Of a stretch of DNA of 64,000 nt, positions 19,200 to 27,438 are shown one piece after another. The DNA is taken from the NCBI GenBank assembly GCA_021818585.1, contig JAKATU010000043.1, positions 1 to 64,000 of the forward strand, given 5' to 3'. The translations under genes and the position numbers were made by a program. Under the pieces are notes generated by a model. It was not told where the DNA came from and did no database searches. It was given only the letters and a program-made list of their open reading frames with translations. How positions within the stretch are numbered: position 1 is the stretch's first letter; each line of letters opens with the position of its first letter. The stretch comes from Acidobacteriota bacterium (GTDB lineage: Bacteria; Acidobacteriota; Terriglobia; Terriglobales; Acidobacteriaceae).

Positions 19200-20062
19200 T
19201 ACTTGACCTCGGGTGCGGGTGGGATGGGGTTTTTGCCAGTGCCGGCATCCTTGGTGATGTCGTAAAAGCCGGTGGGCGCGCCACCGATGGAGAAGGGTAC
19301 GCCGGCGGCGGCGTTAGGCGCTGAGATGAGTCCGCGGTCTGCCATGCGGAGGGCGAGGTAATAGCGGACGGCCTCGATGGGCGAGAGCCCCATGGCCTGG
19401 AGCGAGATGAGCTCGCGCATGCGCTCGTCCTTGGGCATGATGAGGATTTTGAGGTCGTTGAGGGTGATGCCGTAGGTGCGGAGAAACTCTGAGAGGTGGT
19501 TTTTGGCCAGCTCACGGACTTCGCTGATGTGCTCGTTGATGTCCTCCATCTTGGTGACCTGGACGATCTGGTTGATGGACTGCTCGATGGCGGGACCGGC
19601 GTAGTCGGCGATTTCTTTTGTATCGATGAAATGGCCGTTGAAGGGGAGGTGGGTGATGAGCTGGAGTGCGTCTTCCTTGGTATCTACATGGATGTAGTAG
19701 TCGACCTGGTAGGCCATTTCGGCCATTTCCTCGCTGGTGGCGACGCCTTCACTGCGGATGAGGAGCTTGGAGCGGTTGACGTAAATGACCTCGTAAACCC
19801 AAGGCGAGTTGCCGCCGAAGAAGCCCTGGGCGATGGAGCCGAGGATGGGCTTGTCGGGGGTAGTGATGGCGTATTGGCCGGTCTCGTAGACCTGGAGGAC
19901 GGCGCCGCGGGACTTGAGGACGCAGAAATGATTGCTTTCGACGGTGAGCAAGGAGCCGGAGACGATGCTTTCGTCCGCGATTTTTACAGCTATGTGCTTG
20001 GTGCCGAGCATATCTGTGCCGTCGGAGAGGATGGAGGTGATGACTTGCCGGGCGATCGCCAT
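19199..20062 (-). CDS. SPFH/Band 7 domain protein (YdjI/virion-core-like)
   Basis: 287 residues. An SPFH-type protein: NHFCVLKSRGAVLQVYETGQY (cut from a longer conserved region) and GGNSPWVYEVIYVN fit the first half, then the long helix (EDINEHISEVRELAKNHLSE) and LKILIMPKDE. There is no N-terminal membrane helix, so it resembles the cytoplasmic YdjI/virion-core-like branch rather than flotillin or stomatin. A short C-terminal tail (GAPTGFYDITKDAG) replaces the usual zinc-ribbon end. Proteins of this group assemble rings and often recruit others. Its coupled partner is encoded directly downstream. Confidence 0.78.
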   Translation of the reverse strand: MAIARQVITSILSDGTDMLGTKHIAVKIADESIVSGSLLTVESNHFCVLKSRGAVLQVYETGQYAITTPDKPILGSIAQGFFGGNSPWVYEVIYVNRSKLLIRSEGVATSEEMAEMAYQVDYYIHVDTKEDALQLITHLPFNGHFIDTKEIADYAGPAIEQSINQIVQVTKMEDINEHISEVRELAKNHLSEFLRTYGITLNDLKILIMPKDERMRELISLQAMGLSPIEAVRYYLALRMADRGLISAPNAAAGVPFSIGGAPTGFYDITKDAGTGKNPIPPAPEVK

Positions 20063-20435
20063 AATCGAGAGTCCTTAAGTGAAGTTAGGGGGTGGTCATG
20101 GGGGACTTATCAACTTTCGCAACAGCATATCTGAAGCGGGTCGCTTCCGCCACGGAGGGCGGTATGAAATTCGGTGAAATTTTGAACAGGGAAGGTGTGG
20201 CGGCGGCAAACCGGGAATTTGGGTGAATGGCTGCATCCGAAGGATGGGCATCGGTATCCAATGGAAGTACCTGTTAGCGAGATTTCTATCGTGGTCAGAT
20301 TTTGCGGGCCATCTGCAGGATCGAGAGGTTTTGCGGGGTGCGGATTTTTTTCAGGAATGTTGCCAGGGGAAGTGAGAGCACTTCCAGACAGAAACGCCTA
20401 ACGAACTAGACCAAGCAGAAAAAGACAGAAGCAGA
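20063..20435. other. Divergent intergenic region with one hairpin
   Basis: 373 bases between the SPFH and exporter genes. A perfect hairpin, GGAAGTG-AGAG-CACTTCC, lies at 20368-20385, 50-68 nt before the exporter start. No gene is visible. Confidence 0.6.
20368..20385. promoter_or_regulatory. Inverted repeat upstream of the DHA2 exporter gene
   Basis: GGAAGTG and CACTTCC with a 4-nt AGAG loop, ending 50 nt before the ATG. It may be an operator or a leader hairpin; there is no adjacent regulator gene. Confidence 0.4.
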
Positions 20436-22004
20436 ATGGCAGAGATTGACGCGCAGGTTCCAGATACAGGAGGAGTGAATCCATGGCTGATTGCCGCCTC
20501 GGTGATGCTGGCGACATTCATGGAGGTGCTGGACACATCGATTGCGTCGGTGGCGCTGCCGTACATTGCGGGATCGCTGTCTGCGACGACCGATGAAGCG
20601 ACGTGGGTGCTGACGAGCTACCTGGTGTCGAATGCGGTGATTCTGCCGGCGAGCAACTGGTTTGCGCTGCGGTTTGGACGGAAGCGGTTTTTGATCACGT
20701 GCGTGATTATCTTTACAATTTCGTCGTTTTTCTGCGGGGCTGCTCCGACGCTGGGTTTTATTCTGCTGGCGCGCATTATTCAGGGCGCGGGCGGCGGTGC
20801 GCTGCAGCCTTTGTCGCAGTCGATTTTGATGGAGAGTTTTCCTCCGGCGAAGCGCGGGGCCGCGATGGCGGTGTTTGCGTTTGGCGTGGTGGTGGCCCCG
20901 GTGATTGGGCCGACACTGGGCGGCTGGCTGACGGATACGTACAGCTGGCGGTACGCGTTCTACATCAACATTCCGGTGGGCATACTTGCGGTGATTATGA
21001 TCAGCCGGTTTGTGCATGATCCGCACTATGTGAGGAACGCGAAGCCGGGCAAATTTGACGGGATTGGTTTTGGCCTGCTGGCGTTGTGGACGGGCTCCCT
21101 GCAGATCATGATGGAGAAGCGGCAGGAAGCGGACTGGTTTGGCGCAGGCTGGGTGCGCTGGACGTTTGTGTTGTTCACGATTGCGTTTATCTGGTTTGTG
21201 ATTCACTCGTGGCGGAAGGACAAGCCGCTGGTGGAGCTGAAGACGTTCAAGAACTGGAACTTTGCGATTGGGTGTGCGCTGATTTTTGCCTTTGGCATTT
21301 GTATCTACTCGATGATTACGGTTCTGCCGCTGTACTTCCAGGAGTTGATGGGCTACACGGCGTTTACGGCCGGCCTGGTGGTGTTTCCGCGCGGGATCGG
21401 GTCGATTCTGGGAATGCCGGTTATCGGGTTTATCGGGAACAAGATTGATGCGCGGATTCTGCTGACGTTCGGGTTCCTGGTGTTCACGGTGACTTCGCTG
21501 ATCTTCGGTAATTCGACTCTGCAGATTGGGCCGACGACGCTGCTGTGGCCGATTGTTATTACGGGCTTTGCGCTGAGCTTTGTGTTTGTGCCGATTGCGA
21601 CGGAGACCTATGGGACGCTGCGCAATGAGCAGATGGGCAATGCGAGCGGCATCTTCAACCTGATGCGTAACGTGGGTGGCTCGATTGGCATTTCACTGAC
21701 GCAGACGATGCTGGAGCGGCGAAAAGATTCCCACCAGACGGGCATTACAAATTACGTGCCGCAGGGACAGGTTTGGCTGGAGCAGAGACTGCATGGGTTG
21801 ACGGGGTATCTGTCGACGCGTACTGATCCGGCGAATGCCAGTGCGGCTGCGCAGGCTCAGATTTACGGGATGCTGCAGCAGCAGTCGCTGCTATGGGCGT
21901 TTATCGATGTGTTTCGATGGACGGCTTTGCTGAGTGCGGCTTGTGTGATTCTGGTTTGGTTATTTAAGAAGGTGCATGGACGGGCTCCTGCCGGCGTGCA
22001 TTGA
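20436..22004 (+). CDS. MFS drug exporter, DHA2 (EmrB/QacA) family
   Basis: 522 residues with about 14 membrane helices, as expected for the DHA2 branch. The head of helix 1 carries the DHA2 motif ATFMEVLDTSIASVALPYI, and motif A/C signatures follow in RFGRKRFLITCV and GVVVAPVIGPTLGGWLTD. The proton-motive exporter for hydrophobic drugs or similar compounds sits in the inner membrane. No EmrA-type adaptor or regulator is adjacent, so it would need one elsewhere or act alone. It lies downstream of the intergenic hairpin. The N-terminal tag before helix 1 is short. Substrate unknown. Confidence 0.93.
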   Translation: MAEIDAQVPDTGGVNPWLIAASVMLATFMEVLDTSIASVALPYIAGSLSATTDEATWVLTSYLVSNAVILPASNWFALRFGRKRFLITCVIIFTISSFFCGAAPTLGFILLARIIQGAGGGALQPLSQSILMESFPPAKRGAAMAVFAFGVVVAPVIGPTLGGWLTDTYSWRYAFYINIPVGILAVIMISRFVHDPHYVRNAKPGKFDGIGFGLLALWTGSLQIMMEKRQEADWFGAGWVRWTFVLFTIAFIWFVIHSWRKDKPLVELKTFKNWNFAIGCALIFAFGICIYSMITVLPLYFQELMGYTAFTAGLVVFPRGIGSILGMPVIGFIGNKIDARILLTFGFLVFTVTSLIFGNSTLQIGPTTLLWPIVITGFALSFVFVPIATETYGTLRNEQMGNASGIFNLMRNVGGSIGISLTQTMLERRKDSHQTGITNYVPQGQVWLEQRLHGLTGYLSTRTDPANASAAAQAQIYGMLQQQSLLWAFIDVFRWTALLSAACVILVWLFKKVHGRAPAGVH

Positions 22005-22039
22005 GGGGGCCTGACCCCACCTTTCGAAGTGTTGGAACC

Positions 22040-22094
22040 GCAGATTTCTCGACTCTGCAGATCGCTGACGCGATCTGCTCCGCTCGAAATGACC
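22040..22094. repeat. Interspersed palindromic element, CTCRGGATGACA-like family (divergent copy)
   Basis: Starts GCAGATTTCTCGACT, contains a palindromic core around CGCTGACGCGATC, and ends CCGCTCGAAATGACC. Related in layout to the copies at 30275-30320 and 30364-30412, but less conserved. Confidence 0.55.
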
Positions 22095-22119
22095 CTTAAG
22101 AGAATGGACGTACTATGAC

Positions 22120-22144
22120 CCCACCCAAGCTTTGCTTGGGTGGG
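22120..22144. repeat. Interspersed palindrome, CCCAAGC/GCTTGG family (copy 2)
   Basis: CCCACCCAAGC, loop TTT, GCTTGGGTGGG: a perfect 11-bp stem. It lies between the exporter and carbonic anhydrase genes, whose ends converge here. Confidence 0.8.
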
Positions 22145-22173
22145 CCACCACGTTTTGAATATGGAAAAGATGT

Positions 22174-22818
22174 TCAGCGGATGGCTGGGAGTCCTGCGGC
22201 GTATTCGTCGAGGGGGACGAAGCTGTTCCGGGATGGGTCGTAGGCTTCGAGGTCGCCGGTGAGGATGTCGTAGTACCAGCCGTGGACCTGAATGGCGCCG
22301 TGCTCGATGCCGCTTGCCACCACAGGCTGCGACTTGAGGTGGTTGAGCTGAGCAATGACATTGGCGTGGATGAGCGCGGTGTGGCGCTCGGATGGGTCCT
22401 CAGGGATGTTGGCCGGCATGTAGTTCCATGCGGCCTCAATGAAGTGCAGCCACTGCGCTGTGAGAGGAAGTTTTTCGAGGCCGCAGGATGGGTCGAGCGC
22501 GGCTTTAGCGGCTCCACAGTCGGAGTGTCCGCAGACGATGACGTGCTTGACCTTGAGGACTTCGATGGCGTACTCGATGGTGGCGGAGACGCCGCCGGCC
22601 AATTGGCCTCCGGGCGGGACTACGTTGCCGGCGTTGCGGCAGAGGAAGAGGTCGCCGGGCTCGGTTTGCAGAATGAGGTCAGGGACGACGCGGGAGTCTG
22701 CGCAGGTGATGAAAAGGACTTCCGGGGCCTGGGTGGTGGAGAGCAGTCGGAAGTGGTCTTTGCGGTCGGGAAAGGCCTCGGTACGGAATTTTTTGTAGCC
22801 GGTGAGCAGGCGGTCCAT
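22174..22818 (-). CDS. Beta-class carbonic anhydrase
   Basis: 214 residues from ATG 22818, where AGAGGA lies 6-7 nt upstream (the longer frame to 22881 has no ribosome site). Reversible hydration of CO2. The zinc ligands are visible: Cys of FITCADSRV, and His and Cys of VCGHSDCGAAK; the Asp-Arg pair of CADSR is intact. The NAGNVVPP and GGVSATIEYAI blocks are typical. It is soluble. No bicarbonate transporter neighbours it. Confidence 0.95.
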   Translation of the reverse strand: MDRLLTGYKKFRTEAFPDRKDHFRLLSTTQAPEVLFITCADSRVVPDLILQTEPGDLFLCRNAGNVVPPGGQLAGGVSATIEYAIEVLKVKHVIVCGHSDCGAAKAALDPSCGLEKLPLTAQWLHFIEAAWNYMPANIPEDPSERHTALIHANVIAQLNHLKSQPVVASGIEHGAIQVHGWYYDILTGDLEAYDPSRNSFVPLDEYAAGLPAIR

Positions 22819-22930
22819 TTTGATCCTCTGAAAAGGGATTTCTGAACAGTATCTATATATGTGGCGGGGATGCGCAGGCAACGGCGCCTACGGCACATTT
22901 GTTCCATTCATCCCAAATTGTAACTGTGAG

Positions 22931-23200
22931 CTAGAAGTAGCGACAATGCATCTGTTCGAGGAATTAACGGGTGATCGGGTAGCCGGAGGCTGAGCCGATG
23001 ACTGAATCTACAGGGCACGCGGGACACAGGGCCGTCTGTCCGTCATCTATCCACTCTTTGATGTCTGACGGGCTAAAGACGTGAAGGCAGCAGAAGCATC
23101 CGCAGATAGAGCTGGATTCGATTTCGGCGCGGTGATGAATGCAGCGCTTATGCGCTGCTTCGAGATCGAAGTGAGGAGTTCGCGGTTTGAGCCAAGGCAT
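22931..23200 (-). pseudogene. Small cysteine-rich conserved protein interrupted by a TAA near its C-terminus
   Basis: From ATG 23200 the frame gives 78 residues ending in SVIGSASGYPITR, with the cysteine pattern SSSICGCFCCLHVF and ALCPACPVDSVIG, typical of a small conserved zinc-ribbon-like cytoplasmic protein. It stops at TAA (22964-22966). The same frame then continues FLEQMHCRYF and ends in TAG at 22931-22933. In homologues, as I recall them, E-FL-QMH-YWF follows GYPIT directly, so the TAA looks like a GAA to TAA mutation of the glutamate codon. It could be a recent nonsense mutation or still make a nearly complete protein. An upstream ATG at 23263 would run through a palindrome and is unlikely. 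Confidence 0.6.
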
Positions 23201-23231
23201 TTTCACTGGCGGAAGTATGGGCTTGAGACCG

Positions 23232-23263
23232 GTGCCCCATGTCCCCTGCGGGACATGGGGCAC
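23232..23263. repeat. Perfect 14-bp palindrome between genes
   Basis: GTGCCCCATGTCCC, loop CTGC, GGGACATGGGGCAC, just past the nuclease-like gene's stop. No T-run follows, so the terminator role is uncertain; it may be another interspersed palindrome family. Confidence 0.7.
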
Positions 23264-23275
23264 CCAGTACTCGAT

Positions 23276-24205
23276 TTAATTTGCCGGGTGTGGGCGCCAC
23301 TGGGGGACGGGTTCGGCGCTTTGGACCCAGGCGGCGACGATGAGGTTGCGGAGCATGTCGGCTCCGGCGGCAAGGCGCTGGGCGGTGAATGCGCGTGAGG
23401 CGGCTGTGCCGTGGCCTTCGAAGCCGCCTTCGCCCCAGAGCTGGTAGACCTCGTCGACGTAGGTGTGGGTGTGCTGGAGGTAGTCGAGGTAGTCGGTCCA
23501 CTCGTCGCCGATGGGTGCGAGGGGCTTCATATCGTGGCGGACATCGGCCATGGAGATGTTTTCGTTGACGAATTCGGTTTCAAACTGCGAGTGAATTTTG
23601 TGGCTGGTGGTGTAGTGGTGGGGGTTGGGGCCGGTCCAGCCGTTGTATTCGATCGTGGTGTGGAGAGGTTGGGAGCCGTCGGCGACGTAGTGGCCGAGCC
23701 ATCCGGTGTAAAAGATGATGGCTTGTTCGACGGGCATGACATCCTGGTGCTCGGCGCGGAGCCGGCGGTAGTGGCGCATAGCGGCCTTGAGGCGCTGCCA
23801 GACTTCTTCCGTGATGTAGGGCTGGAAGCCGATGTGGGTGGGCTGCATGGTATGTTCGGAGCCGGGGTGGGACTGCATGTAAGCGTAGAGCTTTGCGATG
23901 TATTGATAGCGTTCGCGGGGGAGGGGGGCGATGCGGTCGGCGAGTTCCAGGTCTATGTAGTGGTCGGGGGCCTGCATGGCATCGAGTTCGGGTTCGGCGG
24001 GGGAGCGCCAGCGGTCGGGCTCGGGGCCGAGCCAAGTGATTTCGTCGAGCGCGGCGGGCGAGCGCAGGAAGGCTGGGACGGTGGCGGGGAGGGTCTGGAT
24101 GGCGAGGTGATTGACGATGCGGTGACCTTTGGCTCCCCATGCGAAGCAGGCGGGGACGGCGGCGAGCGGGATGAGGCAGAGGGCGGCGAGGCGGCGGAGT
24201 TTCAT
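23276..24205 (-). CDS. Secreted S1/P1-nuclease-like protein
   Basis: 309 residues from ATG 24205 (a longer frame begins at 24244). The N-terminus is a signal peptide with predicted cleavage after CFA, so that the mature protein starts W-GAKGHRIV; the tryptophan and His of this head are zinc ligands in S1/P1 nucleases and phospholipase C. Further ligands fit HYIDLE, YTGWLGHYVADGSQPLHTT and HSQFETEFV. The family hydrolyses single-stranded nucleic acid or phospholipids with three zinc ions. The exact substrate is unknown. Neighbours give no clue. Confidence 0.82.
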   Translation of the reverse strand: MKLRRLAALCLIPLAAVPACFAWGAKGHRIVNHLAIQTLPATVPAFLRSPAALDEITWLGPEPDRWRSPAEPELDAMQAPDHYIDLELADRIAPLPRERYQYIAKLYAYMQSHPGSEHTMQPTHIGFQPYITEEVWQRLKAAMRHYRRLRAEHQDVMPVEQAIIFYTGWLGHYVADGSQPLHTTIEYNGWTGPNPHHYTTSHKIHSQFETEFVNENISMADVRHDMKPLAPIGDEWTDYLDYLQHTHTYVDEVYQLWGEGGFEGHGTAASRAFTAQRLAAGADMLRNLIVAAWVQSAEPVPQWRPHPAN

Positions 24206-24345
24206 GGGCAAGAGTATACGCGTGGGTGGTTGCGCGATGGTCAAGCCTGGCGCGGGTATGGGCGCTGACAGGAGGTAGTATTTCCGGGATGGGGAAGCGG
24301 AAATTCACCGGATTTTCGCCCTGAAATTGGTATTCTGGAAGAGCT

Positions 24346-25407
24346 ATGCCAACTAAACAGGAACTTCTTACCCACCCCATTCAGCACATCGACATCAAGC
24401 AGCACAATGTGGTGCCGCTGGTAGATGCGATGCAGCACATGGCCTACAGCTCGCGGGATCTGGCGCGCGCGGCCTCGATTTACGAGCGGATGCTCGCGGA
24501 CAAGGAATGCGGTGTGATTCTGTGCCTGGCCGGATCGCTGATCAGCGCCGGTCTGAAGCAGATTTTCATCGACATGATCCGCAACAACATGGTGGATGCC
24601 GTGGTTTCGACCGGCGCCAACATTGTGGACCAGGACTTTTTTGAAGCACTCGGCTTTCAGCACTGGATTGCCGAAGACCTGTTCAAGCAGGGCACCGAAG
24701 ATGCGACGCTGCGCGAGCTGATGATCGATCGCATTTACGACACGCTGATTGATGAGGAAGAGCTGCGCATCTGCGACGAGACGACGGAGAAGATTGCGAA
24801 TTCGCTGGATCCGCGTCCGCACAGCTCGCGGGAGTTTATCAAGGCGATGGGCGCGTACCTGGAGCAGGAAGGGAAGACTCCGGCGAAGGGCGGCGTGGAC
24901 TCGATGGTGTATGCAGCCTACGAGAAGGACGTGCCGATATTTGTGCCGGCCTTCAGCGACTGCTCGGCGGGCTTTGGACTGGTGGCGCACCAGCATGCGC
25001 GACAGGGTAAGGCGAAGGTTTCGATAGATTCGGCGAAGGATTTTTACGAGCTGACGCAGTTGAAGATTGCGAATCCGACGACGGGCCTGCTGATGATTGG
25101 CGGGGGCGTTCCGAAGAATTTTGCGCAGGACATTGTGGTGGCCGCGGATGTGCTGGGCGAGGAAGCGCCGATGCACAAGTATGCGATCCAGATAACGGTG
25201 GCCGATGTGCGGGACGGCGCGTTGTCCTCAAGCACGCTGAAGGAAGCGAGCTCGTGGGGCAAGGTGGACACCACCTTTGAGCAGATGGTTTACAGCGAAG
25301 CGACGCTGGCGCTGCCGCTGATTGCGGGGTATGCCTATCACAAGAAGGCGCATGCGGCTCGCGGAGAGCGGCGCTGGGCTCGTTTGCTGGAGCCGGTGAC
25401 GGCTTAG
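24346..25407 (+). CDS. Deoxyhypusine synthase-like protein (probable polyamine enzyme)
   Basis: 353 residues. The whole fold of the deoxyhypusine synthase family is present: GVILCLAGSLISAGL near the N-terminus, the NAD-binding VSTGANIVDQD, VPIFVPAFSDCSAGFGL and the active-site lysine, Lys306 in SSWGKVDTT, matching the lysine of human DHS that carries the enzyme intermediate. Bacteria lack eIF5A, so the likely role is to transfer the aminobutyl group of a polyamine, for example making homospermidine. This is inference. Start ATG 24346 follows GGAAG. A terminator lies right after it. The other polyamine genes in this window lie around 41-43.7 kb. Confidence 0.85.
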   Translation: MPTKQELLTHPIQHIDIKQHNVVPLVDAMQHMAYSSRDLARAASIYERMLADKECGVILCLAGSLISAGLKQIFIDMIRNNMVDAVVSTGANIVDQDFFEALGFQHWIAEDLFKQGTEDATLRELMIDRIYDTLIDEEELRICDETTEKIANSLDPRPHSSREFIKAMGAYLEQEGKTPAKGGVDSMVYAAYEKDVPIFVPAFSDCSAGFGLVAHQHARQGKAKVSIDSAKDFYELTQLKIANPTTGLLMIGGGVPKNFAQDIVVAADVLGEEAPMHKYAIQITVADVRDGALSSSTLKEASSWGKVDTTFEQMVYSEATLALPLIAGYAYHKKAHAARGERRWARLLEPVTA

Positions 25408-25430
25408 CAGAGACGCAGAGAGCAGGAAGG

Positions 25431-25468
25431 ATCAGGGGAGCCCGGAATGGGTTCCCCTGATTTTTTTT
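25431..25468 (+). terminator. Strong Rho-independent terminator
   Basis: ATCAGGGGA against TCCCCTGAT with an 11-14 nt loop, followed by a run of eight T. It ends the deoxyhypusine synthase-like transcript. Confidence 0.9.
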
Positions 25469-25548
25469 GCGGGAAAAGTGTGTACGGCATTAAAGTTTTC
25501 ACGTTTTGATCCGATGGCGTCGGTAAGGAAGAAAACCGAGGTGCCTGG

Positions 25549-25935
25549 ATGGGAACAGTAGCCGTTGAGCGTGAGAGACTATTTAGCCCGGTTGTAGAGC
25601 CGAGTGCCGTTGAGTCGCAGGCGGATGTAGAGCAGAAGATGAATGCTCTTTGGACCGAGCATCGTCCGCTGCTGTTGCAGCGTGTGGATATGCTGGAGCG
25701 GGAGTTCTGGAACTGGATTCGATCACCGGATGAGAAGGCGGCGGCGGTGATTGCGCGGGACCTGGCGCACAAGATGGCCGGGGTGCTGGGCACGTTCGGG
25801 ATGAAGCGCGGGAGCATGATTGCTTCTTCGCTGGAAAAGATTGCGGGGATGCCGCGGCATGGGCAACGGGCGGGTGCGAGCACGGTGTATGCGTTGCTGA
25901 GCGAATTGCGGAGTTTGATTCAGGCGCGGCGGTAG
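25549..25935 (+). CDS. Orphan histidine phosphotransfer (HPt) domain protein
   Basis: 128 residues. The central helix ARDLAHKMAGVLGTFGMKRGS is a typical HPt phosphoacceptor segment (compare AHTLKGSAGNLG), with phosphorylated histidine His74 and the following helix IASSLEKIAG. There is no kinase or receiver domain in the gene or next to it, so it must relay phosphate for a system encoded elsewhere. The start is ATG 25549 with a weak upstream ribosome site. It ends 11 bp before the convergent ion-channel gene. Confidence 0.72.
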   Translation: MGTVAVERERLFSPVVEPSAVESQADVEQKMNALWTEHRPLLLQRVDMLEREFWNWIRSPDEKAAAVIARDLAHKMAGVLGTFGMKRGSMIASSLEKIAGMPRHGQRAGASTVYALLSELRSLIQARR

Positions 25936-25945
25936 GTGGGACTGG

Positions 25946-27115
25946 CTAGAAGAGATGTCCTGAGTCGTCGGGGAGGTGGGTGTGGGCGTGGCCTGTGGGT
26001 TCGGCTGCGAGCGCGTTTTCCGCTTCGGCACGCAGGCGGGCTACGTTTTGCCAATTGTCCTTGCGGGGGCGATCGGTGATGAAGGGCGGCAGCGTCATGC
26101 AGAGGTGATCGGCGAGCGGTTGTGCGTAGCCCTCGTAGAGGGAGCGCATTTTGCGGAGGCGGACTTCGATGTCGCCGTCGCGGCAGATGCGGACGCCTTC
26201 TGCGCATAGCTGGTCGTGGAGGCGCTGGAAGCTTTCGTGAGGAAGCCGGTCGGGCATCTGGGTGCAGGGTTCCAAAGAGAAGATCTGGGATAGATCGATG
26301 AGTGCGTGGCGGGCCATGGCGAAGGTGAGCTGGGCCTGGCGTGCGGGTTTTTCCTGGACGCCGGAGATGAGCAGAGCGCATGCGTCGAGGATGGCGACGA
26401 GCGCGCTGAGCCAGCTTTGGTTGGCGTGCTGAGAGCGGAAGTAGCAGAGCAGAGGGTAGGAGATGTGGCTCTCGAGGAGTTCAGCAGACCAGCTTTCCCA
26501 TTTTTCGAGCAGTTGAATGAGTGCATCTTCGCCGCCGTCGAAGGCGTGGCGGCGTAGTAGCTCGGCGGCGCTGGGTGGCGAGCCTGCGCGCGCGTCGAGG
26601 AGGGAGATGTTGACCTCGCGGCGTGAGAATGCACCGTAGAGGACTGGGAAGTAGCCGATGACGAGCGCAACGAAGCCGAGGCCGATGCCGGCCTCCAGAA
26701 CGATGAGGGCGCGGGTGAGCCATGAGTCTGGAGTGACGTCGCCGAGACCGAGGGTGAAGAGCGTGGTGCCGCTGACATAGAAGTCTGAGTGGAGCGGATG
26801 AAGTTGCAAGGGATCGTGAAAGGGTGAGCCGAGGCCGTAAAAGATAAGCGCGAAGCCGGCCATGACAGCGACTGCCCAGACGCCGATGAGCAGGACGAGC
26901 GATAGCGGGCCGTAAATGCTGAGCATGGTTTCGCGCTTGCGCGGCTTGTGGATGCGCAGGGCGAGAAATTTCCAGGGGGTCCATGTGGCGACGTAAAATG
27001 CGCCGGTGAGTCGGAATGCGCCGCTGGGGCGGCGCGGGAGGATGACGGTCTGGAAGGCGTCCAGCAGCGCGTAGAGGAGGCAGAGAATGCCGAGGATGAG
27101 GCTCAGGGTAGGCAT
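25946..27115 (-). CDS. Potassium-channel-like membrane protein with large cytoplasmic C-terminus
   Basis: 389 residues. Three membrane helices (about 3-22, 70-97 and 139-162) bracket a pore loop whose selectivity filter reads TTLFTLGLGDVTP instead of TVGYGD. The last 200 residues are soluble and helical, not a recognised TrkA-N domain; they carry LLESHISYPLLCYFRSQHANQS and similar. It probably conducts K+ or another cation, with gating by the unusual tail. Start MPTLSLIL at 27115. No partner gene is adjacent. Confidence 0.8.
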   Translation of the reverse strand: MPTLSLILGILCLLYALLDAFQTVILPRRPSGAFRLTGAFYVATWTPWKFLALRIHKPRKRETMLSIYGPLSLVLLIGVWAVAVMAGFALIFYGLGSPFHDPLQLHPLHSDFYVSGTTLFTLGLGDVTPDSWLTRALIVLEAGIGLGFVALVIGYFPVLYGAFSRREVNISLLDARAGSPPSAAELLRRHAFDGGEDALIQLLEKWESWSAELLESHISYPLLCYFRSQHANQSWLSALVAILDACALLISGVQEKPARQAQLTFAMARHALIDLSQIFSLEPCTQMPDRLPHESFQRLHDQLCAEGVRICRDGDIEVRLRKMRSLYEGYAQPLADHLCMTLPPFITDRPRKDNWQNVARLRAEAENALAAEPTGHAHTHLPDDSGHLF

Positions 27116-27205
27116 GGGTCACCTGAAGTCTGGATAGCCATGAAGCTATAAGGGATGGAGCTGTGCGTCAACCGCGGCGGTTAAGAGTTCTAAACTGGAG
27201 ACAAG

Positions 27206-27430
27206 ATGGATGGACTGGGGCGTATTCTGATCGGGCTGGGAATGTTGCTGGTGGTGGCCGGCGGCGTGGTGATTCTGTTTGGCAGGATGGGCTTGCCGCT
27301 GGGGCGATTGCCGGGGGATTTCCGCTATCGGGGCAAGAATGTTTCGTTCTATTTTCCGCTGGCGACGTCTCTGCTACTGAGCGTGTTGTTGTCTCTGCTG
27401 TTGTGGTTGATTTCGCGCTGGCGGCGGTAG
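27206..27430 (+). CDS. DUF2905 family small membrane protein
   Basis: 74 residues, two membrane helices (7-25 and 50-70). The family signature is GRLPGDFRYRGKNVSFYFPLATS. Function unknown; members often sit next to recombination or secretion genes. Here xseA begins 8 bp later, so they are probably cotranscribed. Confidence 0.88.
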   Translation: MDGLGRILIGLGMLLVVAGGVVILFGRMGLPLGRLPGDFRYRGKNVSFYFPLATSLLLSVLLSLLLWLISRWRR

Positions 27431-27438
27431 ACTCAGAG

